Assembly (NCBI GenBank): GCA_009731375.1
Contig: BJOX01000009.1
Coordinates: forward strand, 1,424,163 to 1,488,162
From: Paulinella micropora
Taxonomy: Eukaryota; Cercozoa; Imbricatea; Euglyphida
Reading direction: 5' to 3'
DNA length: 64,000 bases
A program made the position numbers and the translations under genes. The stretch's first letter is position 1; every line of letters begins with the position of its first letter. The notes under the pieces were generated by a model that saw only the letters and a list, made by a program, of their open reading frames with translations, had not been told where the DNA came from and did no database searches. Shown here piece after piece: positions 12,031-24,186 of this stretch.

Positions 12031-12794
12031 AACTTGAGACGTAGGTCACCATCTAGTTAAATCAATAGCTCTTGAGCTAACGATTTGTATGGATCGACCA
12101 GAGGTTAAATTGTTAACTTCATTAAACCGAAGGCCTAGGCCTAGTAGTAGTAGTAGTAGGAGTAGGAGTAGGAGGAGGAGGAGGAGTAGGAGTAGTAGTA
12201 GTAGTAGTAGTAGTGGTAGTAGTAGTAGTAGTGAAGCTGTAATTCGGGTTAAAACATACATTAACGCGGTTATGATTGCAAACACTGCATCAATATGGGG
12301 TTGTTTTTATCGTTTTTCCCGTTGGCTGAATAAGAACAAACAGTTACCCTTCCTAGCCTAGCCTAGCCTAGTAGTAGTAGTATTCATTATCGGGTTATTT
12401 TTATCGTTTTTCCACACTGCATCATTATCGGGTTATTTTTATCGTTTTTCCCGTTGGCTGAATAAGACAAAACAGTTACCCTTCCTAACCTAGCATCTTT
12501 AAGCCCCAGGTTCGATTCTCGAACCCTGTCGGAATTTTTCCCAATTGAAAAATTAGGGTTGCAACTTTCCGGCAAAACAGTGGATCAGGATTACCTAGTT
12601 AAATCAAAAAAGCCTTGTGTTTTGCGATTTGTGTACTACGTTCTGCTCTCCACTCTTATGATGAAGCTGTAATGCGGGTTAAAACATAAATTTAACGCGG
12701 TTATGATTGCAAACACTGCATCATTATCGGGTTATTTTTATCGTTTTTCCCGTTGGCTGAATAAGACAAAACAGTTACCCTTCCTAGCCTAGCC

Positions 12795-12828
<34 letters not shown>

Positions 12829-12918
12829 TGTAGTAGTTGTCAGTTTTCATTATTCTTAATAATTTGAGAAGTCGGTCACCATCTAGTTAAATCAAATACT
12901 AGTGGTAGTAGTGGTAGC

Positions 12919-12963
<45 letters not shown>

Positions 12964-13094
12964 CAGTTTTCATTATTCTTAATAATTTGAGAAGTCGGTC
13001 ACCATCTAGCTAAATCAATAGCTCTTGAGCTAACGATTTGTATGGATGACCAGAAATTAAATTTCTTAACTTCATTAAATCGAAGGCCTAGGCC

Positions 13095-13150
<56 letters not shown>

Positions 13151-13160
13151 CTCTGCCTGT
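12030..13160. repeat. Nested tandem duplications separated by (TAG)n arrays
   Basis: Three unit types recur. One contains GTCGGTCACCATCTAG (about 12035 as a variant, 12872, 12993). A second contains GCTCTTGAGCTAACGATTTG and GAAGGCCTAGGCCTAGTAG (12067-12145, 13021-13100). A third contains GCATCATTATCGGGTTATTT and CCCGTTGGCTGAATAAG (12290-12335, 12420-12465, 12718-12765). (TAG)n tracts lie between them. No coding potential beyond homopolymeric frames. Confidence 0.85.
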
Positions 13161-13164
13161 CGGT

Positions 13165-13900
<736 letters not shown>

Positions 13901-13903
13901 AAC

Positions 13904-13973
<70 letters not shown>

Positions 13974-14067
13974 GTGCTTCTCTGTCAATGGCTGATGCAA
14001 ATCTGCACATGCGCCTCCATCGTCTCACCCGTGAGGGGAGTACGAAGAATTGACGATAAGCTCTAAT
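13904..14067 (-). mobile_element. 5'-truncated LINE 3' end with (TTA)n tail, copy 1
   Basis: On the minus strand about 94 bp of element body (14067 to 13974) is followed by a (TTA)n tail (13973-13904). The body contains ATGGAGGCGCATGTGCAG, which matches the 3' ends of LINE-A (near 36340) and LINE-B (near 42110), each also followed by a TTA-type tail. It is almost identical to the body at 14880-14977. This fits a severely truncated insertion of the same family. Confidence 0.65.
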
Positions 14068-14169
14068 GACACCCCCGCAAGGGCAGTTCCAACACTTCCA
14101 GACGGGCCGGTATGTTCAATGAAAATACTGGTCCAGAAATAGACCGGTATGTTCAATGAAAATACTGGT
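14068..14169. other. SINE-like body with an internal duplication
   Basis: A 28-bp segment beginning GACCGGTATGTTCAATGAAA occurs twice (about 14104-14131 and 14141-14168), next to the tRNA-like stretch on the same side as its 3' end. It is probably the body of that SINE. No coding content. Confidence 0.35.
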
Positions 14170-14241
14170 GGCACCGACGGGAATCGAACTGGCGACAGGG
14201 CCCAGATGGTAGAACTTGACCACTGGGCTATCACGGTGTCC
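14170..14241 (-). repeat. tRNA-derived SINE head or tRNA pseudogene
   Basis: Read on the minus strand, this 72-nt stretch has an RNA polymerase III A box, TAGCCCAGTGG, and about 30 nt later a B box, AGTTCGATTCC. The ends can pair as a 7-bp acceptor with one mismatch (GACACCG with CGGTGCC). The T-stem is poorly paired and the anticodon arm is not clear, so it is unlikely to be a working tRNA gene. A tRNA-derived SINE is the best reading. Confidence 0.5.
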
Positions 14242-14759
14242 AATATTAATAATAATAATAATAATAATACTATATCTAAGGCGTACTGATGCAGCTAATG
14301 GCATATCCTCAACGGACATAAGCCTCCAATACCCTTGTTCGAGGTCCTCGACCCCCCCGTGTCAGTCTCTCGCCTGATGATCGGGGCCACCGATGGAGCT
14401 CCTGAGGGCAAGACTGCACTAAGCCGAGGTTATTCCGCAGTCCCAGCAACCTCTTGCAAGACGTCACCGAATGTGCAAGTGCATACACCAAGCGCGGTTG
14501 CTAGAGCTGCCTCGAAACCCCACCCATAACAATCTGGTGTCTGCTGGGTCCTGGGCTATCAACCAGCATATGCGGAGTTTAAGATCTTTTACGCGCGCAA
14601 CGACCCTCCTCCCCAGCATCTACCACCAAAGGGTTATGAGTTGGCGTCACAGTTTAACGCCTTGAGGCAATTGTGCTGGAACTCTTTTTAGCAAGTGTGA
14701 CTAGATTTTTTCATCGGGATTTCCCTCAAATATGTCACAGTCAACACTCCAATGCAGAT
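14242..14759. other. Anonymous DNA
   Basis: Short (AAT)n at 14246-14269, then moderately GC-rich unique sequence with no gene I can support. Confidence 0.5.
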
Positions 14760-14762
14760 TTA

Positions 14763-14977
<215 letters not shown>

Positions 14978-15540
14978 GGGCATCACTGAGTTCAAGAGCG
15001 TCAACCGGTGCGCTTACGCTTGTTTTTGCAGAATTTAAATTGCTTCAAGCCTACGGTTTGTGGTCACCTTTATTGTAAAAAATTATACAGAGGGACTGTT
15101 AGTGGATTGAGTTCTTGGCGGTGAACTTCAGCCAAACGTCCGATCACAATATAATATTCTAGTAATAAAGACTGAGCCTCGGACATTCTTTCTTGACCTC
15201 AGTACTTTTCCCTTTTCGAGTCTTGTTAGCCTGAAGTTTCCCACGTTTCCCTGTAGTATGCATTTTTTTTCAATTGGAGTCTTTGTTCAACCTAGCTTTT
15301 ACTGATGTTTGGCCGCCTAAGAATCTTACATGCTTCCGGGCCTTCTACTTCACCGTAGGCTACACGAAAAGCAATGGCAAGTATTCTCTTCAATGATAGA
15401 AGTTATAGTGTTTGTGTAAAATTAAATGTAATAAAACCATAGTGTTTGTGTAAAATTAAGTTCCGTAAACTGCAAAGGGGCCCCCTACGCCGACCTCGCG
15501 CTGCCGACCCCGCCTCGCCGAACCACAGCGCGGGTTTGGC
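14978..15540. other. Anonymous DNA
   Basis: No gene, RNA or repeat recognised. The phrase ATAGTGTTTGTGTAAAATTA occurs twice (about 15407 and 15440), a small tandem duplication. Confidence 0.5.
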
Positions 15541-16077
15541 GTTGCCCCCCCCCCCCCCCCCCCCCCCCCCCNNNNNNNNNNCTGACTACATCTATTACAC
15601 CTCGGCTCTGCCGGACCCGAAATCTTGTATATATATGAATATATACATATATATAGTGGGGAGAAAAAAAAAAGAAAAAAAAACGAGATGGAAAGACATG
15701 ATTGATAAGACACGAATAAAAGAATCAAAGCAAGAAAGAAAGAAAGAAAGGAAGGAAGAAGAAATAAAGACATCTTGATAAAAAAGGAAGAAATAAAGAA
15801 AAAAAAAGAAAAAAGGAACGAAAAGAAAGAAAGAAAGAAAGAAAGCAGAAAGTGAAGAAAAAATAATAAAGAAAGGAAGAAAGAAAGAAGGAAAGAATGA
15901 AAAAAGAAAGAAAGAAGGAAAGAAAGAAGGAAAGACAGAGAAAGAGAGAAAGTAAATAAATAAATGAGTAAATAAATAAATAAATAAACAAAGAAAGAAA
16001 GAAAGAAAGAAAGAAATAACACGCAGATCTCACTCACATACACAGAGATAGATAGGTAGATAGATAGATAGATAGAT

Positions 16078-16120
<43 letters not shown>

Positions 16121-16128
16121 GTGAGTGA

Positions 16129-16168
<40 letters not shown>

Positions 16169-16204
16169 TTGAGAGAGAGAGAGAGAGAGAGAGAGAAAAG
16201 AGAG

Positions 16205-16251
<47 letters not shown>

Positions 16252-16417
16252 ACACACATATATATACACACACACACACAAATACATACATGTACACGCA
16301 CACACACGCACACACACACACACACAAACACATGCAGACATACAAACACAAACAATACATGGATTCGCACCCACGCAATTGCAAGCACACGCACACACAG
16401 TCCACACATGTTAAACG

Positions 16418-16459
<42 letters not shown>

Positions 16460-16485
16460 ACAAACACACACAGTGCACACATGTT

Positions 16486-16531
<46 letters not shown>

Positions 16532-16716
16532 TTAAAAACACATACACACACACACACACACACACANNNNNNNNNNACACACACACACACACACACACGT
16601 GCACACGTAGAGAGGGAGAGAGAGATCGAGAGAGAGAGACAGAGAGAGAGAGAGAGACAGAGAGACAGAGAGAGAGAGAGAGAGAGAGCGCGCGCGAGAG
16701 AGAGAGAGAGAGAAAA

Positions 16717-16769
<53 letters not shown>

Positions 16770-16811
16770 AAGAGAGAGAATCGAGAGAAATGAGATAGAG
16801 AGAGAGAGAGG

Positions 16812-16847
<36 letters not shown>

Positions 16848-16912
16848 GATAGATAGATAGAGATAGATAGATAGATAGATAGATAGATGGATGGATGGAT
16901 GGATGGATGGAT

Positions 16913-16999
<87 letters not shown>

Positions 17000-17005
17000 C
17001 TAGTA
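15541..17005. repeat. Large simple-repeat block: poly-C, AAAG, GA, CA, GATA, GATG, TA
   Basis: A run of 27 C (15545-15571) abuts a 10-base gap (15572-15581). Then AAAG-rich DNA to about 16015, GATA, (GA)n to about 16250, CA-rich DNA to 16600 with a second gap at 16567-16576, (GA)n 16610-16810, GATA/GATG to 16915, (TA)n to 16972, (GA)n to about 17000. Open frames here are artefacts of the repeats. Confidence 0.95.
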
Positions 17006-17009
17006 GTAG

Positions 17010-17353
17010 TAGTAATTTAAAATCTTCCCTAATACGATACATTTTTGTCAGACGGGTGTCTTACTATAAATTAGTCTTACTATTAATTTCAACAAAAATA
17101 TACATAATTTTATCCAAATTCAATATAACAATCATTAAGCCTTAACTAGTCTATATTTGAATTTCTCTCAAACTCTAAAGAAAGATAACTTATCTATCTT
17201 TTGCCAAATAAACACTAAGAGACATTAAAACCTGTTTCTTTGTTTTTCTTGGTGTCCTGAACTTAGTTATCTTTTTTGAAAAAATTAAAAGTCCTCCCTA
17301 TTGCGAGTTTGATTAATTTCTATTTAAATAAATAAAAATTATATTATATATAA
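17010..17353. other. Left flank of the viral element, non-coding
   Basis: AT-rich, no gene. It lies between the microsatellite block and the first viral ORF and would be where a left terminal repeat is expected. I could not find its inverted copy in the window. TATATATAA (17345-17353) runs directly into the next start codon. Confidence 0.5.
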
Positions 17354-17575
17354 ATGGGCAGAAAACCTACATATACTGCGGAGGAGGCAAGGGCAAAACA
17401 TGCTGAACGCATGAGAGAATATCAGAGAAGAAATAACAAGAAAGCACTTATGAGAGCAAAAGAATATTATCAAAAAAACAAGGCAGACATACTGAGAAAA
17501 ATCAAAAGAAAAAAGAGAAAAAATCAATGCAGACCTTATTTGGCTCCAAAGTATTGTTGGCCAAATGAGACCTGA
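17354..17575 (+). CDS. Small basic protein, possible nucleic-acid binding
   Basis: A 73-residue protein, strongly basic and predicted helical, opening with MGRKPTYTAEEARAKHAER and then an Arg/Lys/Tyr-rich stretch (YYQKNKADI...KRKKRKN). Such Tyr/Lys helix-rich small proteins occur in many large DNA viruses, often without known role. The ATG is the natural start and has TATATATAA immediately upstream. Intact. I do not recognise the family; DNA binding is an inference from charge only. Confidence 0.6.
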   Translation: MGRKPTYTAEEARAKHAERMREYQRRNNKKALMRAKEYYQKNKADILRKIKRKKRKNQCRPYLAPKYCWPNET

Positions 17576-17605
17576 AAAAAAGAATTTCGTATTAAAGATA
17601 ATATA

Positions 17606-17644
<39 letters not shown>

Positions 17645-17702
17645 ATATATATTTATATATAAAAGAAAAATATTTTTTGGAAAAATTATATTCCAATTAA
17701 TA

Positions 17703-20700
17703 TATGTCGAACACCATCGACTATGGCGGGCACACATGGAACCTAGACAAACTCACAGAGGTAAATATAACATTCCAAATAAGGCAAAACAAGTTGTGTG
17801 AAAAAACCAAATGGTAGTAGGTTTTACGACATAACAACAACAACAAGAGGAGCACTATCTGACCCTGAAAGGTTTTATTCTGAACCTGAGCGAAAACAAA
17901 GGGAACGAAAACATGTAGAGCCACAAGTAACAGATTTCAATGGCTATAAACTGATAAGGAGGGACACTGAACACAAACTACCTGTGAGTCAATCTGTATA
18001 TACTACTAAATTAAGTAAATCAATGTCTCAAAAAGTGAAAAAGTTTCCATTAGAGGGTATCATCGGCATGATTGGATCTATAATTGAAGACTTTAAAACA
18101 CTTTACAAAGACAATGACTTAATACAAATACCTATTAGTGCTATTCCTTCAACTTGGAATGTACAAAACCAAAAATTGATAAAAGTAAAAGATTTCAATT
18201 TAGAAGATATACTGACTAGATTAGAATCTATACTGCACTCAAACGACGAAAACTATATGGACGAAGAAGGAGCAACAATGGAACTTATTGATTTCATTTT
18301 GTGGGTGTAAGGATGCCAGAAGGAGGAGCAAGATTGAAAGCAATAACAGAAACAGACATGTATAAAAAGCAAGGTGTGATACGAATAAACAATGATGACA
18401 ACATATGTTTGGCAAGGGCAATCGTTGTAGCGAAAGCAAAGATTGAAGAACACAAGAAATACGAACAAATCAGAAAAGGACGCAGAATTCAAGACGATAT
18501 GGCAAACAAACTGCATGAGGAGGCTGGTGTCATGAAAGATTTGTGTGGGCTTACTGAAATTAGTGAGTTTGCTAGACACATAGACTACAACATTGTTATT
18601 GTTGAATATCCAAACAAAATTGTTTATAAGACTGAGATGGAGGACAAAAAGAACATATACATACAAAAAAAAAAAATGAACCATTACGACACCATAACAA
18701 GTATGAAAGCATTCTTATCAAAACAAAACTTCTGCGAGAAGTGTATGAAGGGATACGAACATAATCACGCATGTGAATTCAAATGTAATATATGTCTAAC
18801 CGAGGGGTGTAAAGGATATGACAATATTTCAAAAGGGAAAACTTGCAATGAGTGTAATAGAAAGTTTCCTAATGATGAATGTTTCAACAATCATAAACAA
18901 AATAAGTTGTGTGATGTAAAGAAAAAATGTATCACGTGTGCTAAGACATACAAAGGAGAACATAAATGTGGATATGAAAAATGTAGGAACTGCAAAGAAC
19001 TAAAACCTTTATGGCACCAATGTGAGATAAAGAAAAAGGTAATACACGCACCATCAACTAAATATGTATTCTTTGATTTTGAGGCAAATCAAGAGACGTG
19101 AATACATATTATCAACCATTCAGAAAGTCAATATTTTGATGACAGCACCCCAATCATTCATAAAAACATTGAACAATTCTGCGAGTGGGCGTTGTGTGTA
19201 AAACATAAGGGTTATACATTCATAGCACATAATGCGCGGGGGTATGATTGTCAATTTGTGCTGAAATGGTTGATTGAAAAAGGCATAACTCCATTTGTAA
19301 TCTATGAAGGTGGAAAAATAATGATGATGTCTATTGGTAATGGGAAAGAACAGATTAGATTTATAGATAGTCTATCTTTCCTTACTATGCCTCTATCTGA
19401 CTTTCCCGATACATTTGGACTTACAGAATTAAAGAAAGATATTTTCCTCACTTTTTCAATAAAACAGACAACCAATCATACATAGGCAAAATGCCAGACA
19501 AAGATGACTATGTTATAACTCATTCTCAAAGAAGAAAAGAGAAGATTTCCTAAAATGGTATGATGAGCAAAAACGCAAAGTATTTGATTTCATTAAAGAA
19601 ATGATTGAATATTGTCATAGTGATGTAGATATACTAAGGCGGGGGTGTATTGAGTTTAGGAAGCAATTTATGGAGTTTGGTATAATCCATTTCAATACAC
19701 GACAATTGCCTCTACGTGTATGGCACTATTCAAAGCAAACTATATGCCTGAGGACAGCATAGCAGTCATATAAACAAACAGAACAGACAAAGCAAAAACA
19801 AGTCGTATGTGTGTGGAATGGTTAGCATACAGAGAAAAAAAAAGGACAATGCCAAATTTCAACATGGTCTAAATGGTAAAGAAAAAAAAACTAAACTTAC
19901 CGAAAGGTGTGAAAGCCTACTTAGACGGATATGAGTTCCATGGTTGTTATTGGTACGGTTGTCCTGAGTGCTTTAATAGAAATGAATTGAATAGAGAAAG
20001 GTCTGTTAATAAAACATTTGGACAACTATACAAGGAAACTAAACTACGAGAAACTTTAATCTATCAGCATCCTGAAGTTAGTCAATTAATAACGATATGG
20101 GGGTGTCAATGGAATAGGATAAGAACAAAGGAAGAATTCAAGGGCAAAATAGAAGAGATATTAAGAGAACAAGAAACAATCAATTCACGACATGCTATGT
20201 TTGGTGGAAGAGTGAATGCTCTGTCTCTATACTGGAAGTCAATGAGCGAGTATCAGTATGCTAAGTATATAGATGTGTGCTCTCTCTATCCGACGGTTAT
20301 GTACTATGACCCCTATCCTGTGAAACACCACCAAGCAATAAGAGGAAAAGAACCATATGATATGTTGAAAAAAAAAACAGCATTCGGCATAGCAAAAATA
20401 AAAATACTACCACCTAGAGGACTAATTCACCCAGTCCTTCCATTTCAAGATAGAGGAAAGATGATGTATTATCTATGTAATAAATGTGGTAAGGAAGGCT
20501 TACAGGACAAATGTCAGCACACTGACAAGGACAGAATACTGACAGGCACATGGGAAACACCACTTATTTACAAAGCAATCCAAAAAGGCTACAGACTTAT
20601 TAAAACTTATGAATTATGGCATTGAAATGAACAGACAACTGAACTATTCAAAGAATATATATTAAGACATTTCTAAGAGTGAAACAGAAATCAAGTGGCT

Positions 20701-21656
20701 ATCCTTCAAATGTTATAACAGAAGAAGACAAAGACAACTACATTTAGGACTATGAAGAAAAGATGAAAATTAAATTAGATAAAAACAAGATTGAAAAGAA
20801 TGAAGGTAGAAGGGCTGTGGCAAAACTCTGTCTAAACTCACTATGGGGAAAATTTGGACAACAAAACAACAAGACACAAACAAAAATAGTAAGGAATGAA
20901 GCAGACCTATACAAATACTAAACGACAAAAAGATAAATGAAGTATCTATCAATGTGATAAACAAAGAATGCCTAGAACTATATTACAACCTACACCCAGA
21001 AAAAGTATTAGACCCCTACAATACAAATATCTGTGTAGCACTATTTCAGCACACGCACAGATGAGATTGTATGATATGATGGACAGATTAGGTAATAGAG
21101 TATTATACCACGACACAGATAGTGTGATTTATTCTGTAGATGAAAAAGAAGGACAGTCAACAAGACCAACAGGAGATTTATTGGGGCAATGGACAGACGA
21201 ATTGATAGACAAAAAAACAAAGGTAAGCAGAAAGATAATCACATTTGTCGGAGCATGTCCTAAATCCTACGGCTACATACTAGATGACGGAACTACAAAA
21301 ATGAAATTAAAGGGCTTGAAGTTCTCAATGAATTACGAGACTTGTAAGAAATTGAACTTAGTAAACATGTTTAGTATTATAAGCAATGGATTACAAGTAC
21401 AAGACACTGAACTATCAAAAAAGGCATACGAAGAATTAGAGGACTTACTCGAAACAAAAGGAGAAAAGTGTATAGCAAAGAATGTGGCAGAGGCTGGAAA
21501 TTTAACTATACACACAAACAGCAAAATAACCAGAAACAAAAAGACAAAAACAATATCGTCTGAGCACATACAAAAGATATTTTCATTTACTTACACAAAA
21601 GAGTAATACAACCACTAAAAGAAATCCAGATTACAACATTACCATACGGCTATTAA
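17703..21656 (+). pseudogene. Protein-primed DNA polymerase B (fragmented)
   Basis: Polinton-type polymerase that would replicate the element from a protein primer. Recognisable parts in order: N-terminal region (17798-18310); a Cys-rich zinc-ribbon insertion with repeated CxxC (about 18735-19030); exonuclease I DFEAN (about 19075); exonuclease II HNARGYD (about 19226); FHGCYWYGC typical of this family (about 19940); polymerase motif A DVCSLYP (about 20270); motif B NSLWGKFG (about 20835); motif C HDTDS (about 21110); and the family's TLPYGY C-terminus ending at 21656 in a shifted frame. Eight or more disruptions are visible, including TGA at 19099 and 20623, frame changes near 18300, 19450-19550 and 20900, and a 9-A run at 19882-19890. 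As read it is not functional. Confidence 0.9.
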
Positions 21657-22029
21657 GCAAAAACAAAAAGGAATTCACAAAAAAGGAAAGAAAAAAATGC
21701 ATCTGGTAAAGAATGGTTTATAAAAGTAAGCAGTGAGAGTTGAACCGCCGACAATGACGGACAACACCACCAACTTACTAATTCACCACCCATCACCATG
21801 CCACGAGGAGGAGGACAAAATAAATTTTTTGTGTAGTGTTTTTCTACTCAGTCAATGCGCAATGTTATCACATGGTTTTTCTGAGAAAATGCGAAAGCAC
21901 AGAAACATTTCTCGCAGTTCTTCTTGAAGATATGAGTAATTTTATTGATAATGAAGCCAAAGAGGCTAATGAAATTTCAAGCGAAAGTGAGCTAGAAATA
22001 GAAAGAGAAGAAAATAATTGATCAATTAT
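21657..22029 (+). other. Viral intergenic region with short open stretches
   Basis: No gene I can identify. An acidic stretch beginning MSNFIDNEAKEANEIS (21932-22021) is open for 29 residues and could be the end of a decayed small gene. Confidence 0.35.
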
Positions 22030-22412
22030 TCTGACAAGAGGAACAAAAAAATTATTTCTGACAAAATATATTTGGAAACTAAGAAAAAAAACTTGTGCAA
22101 AAAATAAGATTATTGAAACAAGAACTTTGCGATGTCGAATCCAGACTGGAAGCAGTTTATCAGAGAGATGAGGAACTAAAAGAAGACAAAAGACGAATGG
22201 AAGAAGAGAGAAAAGTTAAAAGGCAGAGACTTAGAAAGGAAAAAGAGACCAAGAAAGAAATTGCATTTTTGGAAAAGTGATTAGAAAAAAATAAATTTCC
22301 AATGTCTCGCCAAGAGGAAATTTTCGCACGTAATTTAATTGAAAAAGGGGCTTCATTTGATGAGGTGATAGTTAAGCATAAATTGTATGTTAGTGAAGGG
22401 AGAGTGGAGTAA
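22030..22412 (+). pseudogene. Coiled-coil protein remnant
   Basis: From about 22095 the frame encodes a Glu/Lys/Arg-rich helix with heptad pattern (KQELCDVESRLEAVYQRDEE). It meets TGA at 22278-22280, then continues in the same frame through SRQEEIFARNLIEKGASF to TAA at 22410-22412. Upstream, 22030-22094 looks like its beginning in another frame across an A-run. Probably a structural or scaffold-like small protein of about 130 residues. Function unknown. Confidence 0.5.
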
Positions 22413-22621
22413 AAAATAGTTGTGTGATCTGTGTTGTCTGCCTACCTGCTCACTTCTCATCAATGAACATGACACACATTTCACTACAACATAAAAGCAC
22501 ACTTATTACTTGATATCTTCAAAAAAAATTATTTGTCTCCTATTTATTTACGAAATAAAAAACGGCTTCAAGGCACTGCCCACACATGTTTTTTTGTGCT
22601 TTTTGGTGTGGGGCAGGTACG
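22413..22621. other. Intergenic spacer upstream of the Pro-rich viral gene
   Basis: No gene. Composition changes abruptly from AT-rich to about 50% GC from roughly 22570 onward. Confidence 0.4.
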
Positions 22622-23091
22622 ATGCCTCCCAAGAAGAAGTCTCCTTCTAAGCAGACTGAGGAGGATGCTCAAGTGCCGACTGATGCGCCTACTGAAGTTC
22701 CTGCCGAGGCGCCTACCACCCCTGGCTCCAAGCATCCATTGCACGAAGACCCTGTGGCTCAGACTGAGGTGCGCAAAGCAAAAAATACTAGTCCTTTTGA
22801 GAAGTTGGGAGTAATGAAGGAGGATGAGCCAGAAAAGTATTGGGAAGAGAAACAAGTTTGGGTTAAGATTTCCAACAAGTACGATGAGCGAGACCAAGTG
22901 GCTGAGAAGAAAAACCTGATTTCAAAGAAGCAGTTTTGATGGGGGGCCCTGGGAAACCAGACCTTAATAGTTATGTTGCTCTTGGAGACGGGGCGATAAG
23001 GGTCTTCATATCTTGGTCTGCTTTGAAAGGTTATTATATCAAAAAGAAAGGGTTTCCTTTCTACACAAAGGCTGCTATAAGTCAAAAATGA
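22622..23091 (+). pseudogene. Pro/Lys-rich unknown protein in two overlapping frames
   Basis: First frame (22622-22939): 105 residues starting MPPKKKSPSKQTEEDAQ, Pro/Ala/Thr-rich then charged (EKYWEEKQVWVKISNKYDE). Second frame (22939-23091): 50 residues starting MGGPGKPDLNSYVALGDG and ending AAISQK. The stop of the first and ATG of the second overlap as TGATG. Either these are two coupled genes or one gene with an indel in the A-run near 22909-22914; the second frame is also protein-like upstream of its ATG, which favours the latter. The 3' end overlaps the end of the convergent integrase by 17 nt. GC content is clearly higher than its viral neighbours. Family unknown. Confidence 0.5.
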
Positions 23092-24070
23092 CTTTCTTTC
23101 TTCTTTCGCGTGTTCCAGTGCGGACATTTGATTGGTCTATTTCCTCCCGTTTAAGTAAATGCTTTGTTTGTTTTTCTTTTGTTAGTTGTTTTAGTTCTTT
23201 ATTAATATCTGTCTCTTCCGGTTCGTTAGTTGTCTCTGTCTTTAATAAATGTCGTGGTGGAACAATATCATCATTTGTTAATACAATCCGGTATCCCTTA
23301 CGGGCTTTGACAGTGTAGATTTGTTTGCTCCATGTCTTTCCTCCCTTTTCTAGAATGTGTTTCTTGCTTAATTTAACTAACTCTGTCTCCTTCTTTGCAA
23401 CCAAATAAGTATTTATCAACATATCTATGTTGTTGGCTAATATCATTTCCTTTAAATACATCAATTGGTGCCGCCTTAATCGCTGAATGTTCTTTCTTGT
23501 TATAATATAATAAACAACATCTTCAATATAACTTATCCAATCAAAATTACGATTAAAAGCCCATAATACGTGTAATCTTTCTCTTAGTGTTATAACAAAT
23601 CTATCAACAATACCTAACGAATTATGATCGCCTACTTCAACCATAAATTGTTCAATTCCATTATTTCTCATCCACTCACCAACTGCACCTTTAAACTCCC
23701 CACCATTGTCCGATATGTATGCTTTAGGCTTTGGTAATTTCTGGAGGGCATCTAAAACGGTGGTTGAAAATTTATTTTTTATAGGTATCGCATAAGCATA
23801 AAAACTATGAATATCAATCCAAATAAGGGCAAAATGATAATTTTTATTTTTTGTAGCAACCTTACTCATATCCATTAAATCAATATTGACCATATCTAAT
23901 ACCTTATCAGCCCATATTGTTGTCCCTCTAGTCCTAGACTTAGTCTGACGAAATAATTCTTGAGCAGTGTTTGTCCGTTCTTCCTCTGTTGGTTCGCCTC
24001 GCGGAGTATCTTCTAGTTGTGTATCCTTATCCTGTGCGTTAATATTACTAGTTGTGTGTTTGTTGTCCAT
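23075..24070 (-). CDS. Retrovirus-type (rve) integrase of the viral element
   Basis: Would insert the element's DNA into the host chromosome. 331 residues, fully open. A disordered acidic N-terminus (1-50) precedes an RNase-H-fold core: Asp64 (or Asp67) in NIDLMDM, Asp121 in SDNGGEF, and at the third catalytic position Asp156 in GIVDRF, exactly 35 residues after Asp121. Most members of this superfamily have Glu there. The C-terminal part (KQIYTVKARKGYRIVLTNDD) resembles the small DNA-binding domain that follows the core in Polinton integrases, then a basic tail. It is the only complete gene on the minus strand. Start ATG at 24070 lies five bases from a strong hairpin (24075-24119). No zinc-binding N-domain is obvious. 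Family assignment is confident. Confidence 0.88.
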   Translation of the reverse strand: MDNKHTTSNINAQDKDTQLEDTPRGEPTEEERTNTAQELFRQTKSRTRGTTIWADKVLDMVNIDLMDMSKVATKNKNYHFALIWIDIHSFYAYAIPIKNKFSTTVLDALQKLPKPKAYISDNGGEFKGAVGEWMRNNGIEQFMVEVGDHNSLGIVDRFVITLRERLHVLWAFNRNFDWISYIEDVVYYIITRKNIQRLRRHQLMYLKEMILANNIDMLINTYLVAKKETELVKLSKKHILEKGGKTWSKQIYTVKARKGYRIVLTNDDIVPPRHLLKTETTNEPEETDINKELKQLTKEKQTKHLLKREEIDQSNVRTGTRERRKKVIFDL

Positions 24071-24074
24071 GATA

Positions 24075-24119
24075 TTTTAGAATTGCGCTTCGTGCTTTGC
24101 ACTCTCGCTTATTCTAAAA
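24075..24119. promoter_or_regulatory. 45-nt hairpin, copy 1
   Basis: Outer stem TTTTAGAAT / ATTCTAAAA (24075-24083 with 24111-24119), middle GCG/CGC (24085-24087 with 24106-24108), inner GTGC-TTT-GCAC (24092-24102). It sits between the divergent integrase and fibre genes. A second copy lies at 31984-32028 and differs only by one G-C to A-T pair change. Followed by a run of about 29 T from 24125. Confidence 0.8.
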
Positions 24120-24124
24120 CATCG

Positions 24125-24158
<34 letters not shown>

Positions 24159-24186
24159 TAATTTTAATGTCAGTCGATGTTTTGTG

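Noticed and set aside
12500-12535. tRNA T-arm like GGTTCGATTCTCGAACC
   Set aside because: No A box or acceptor stem at the right distance upstream.
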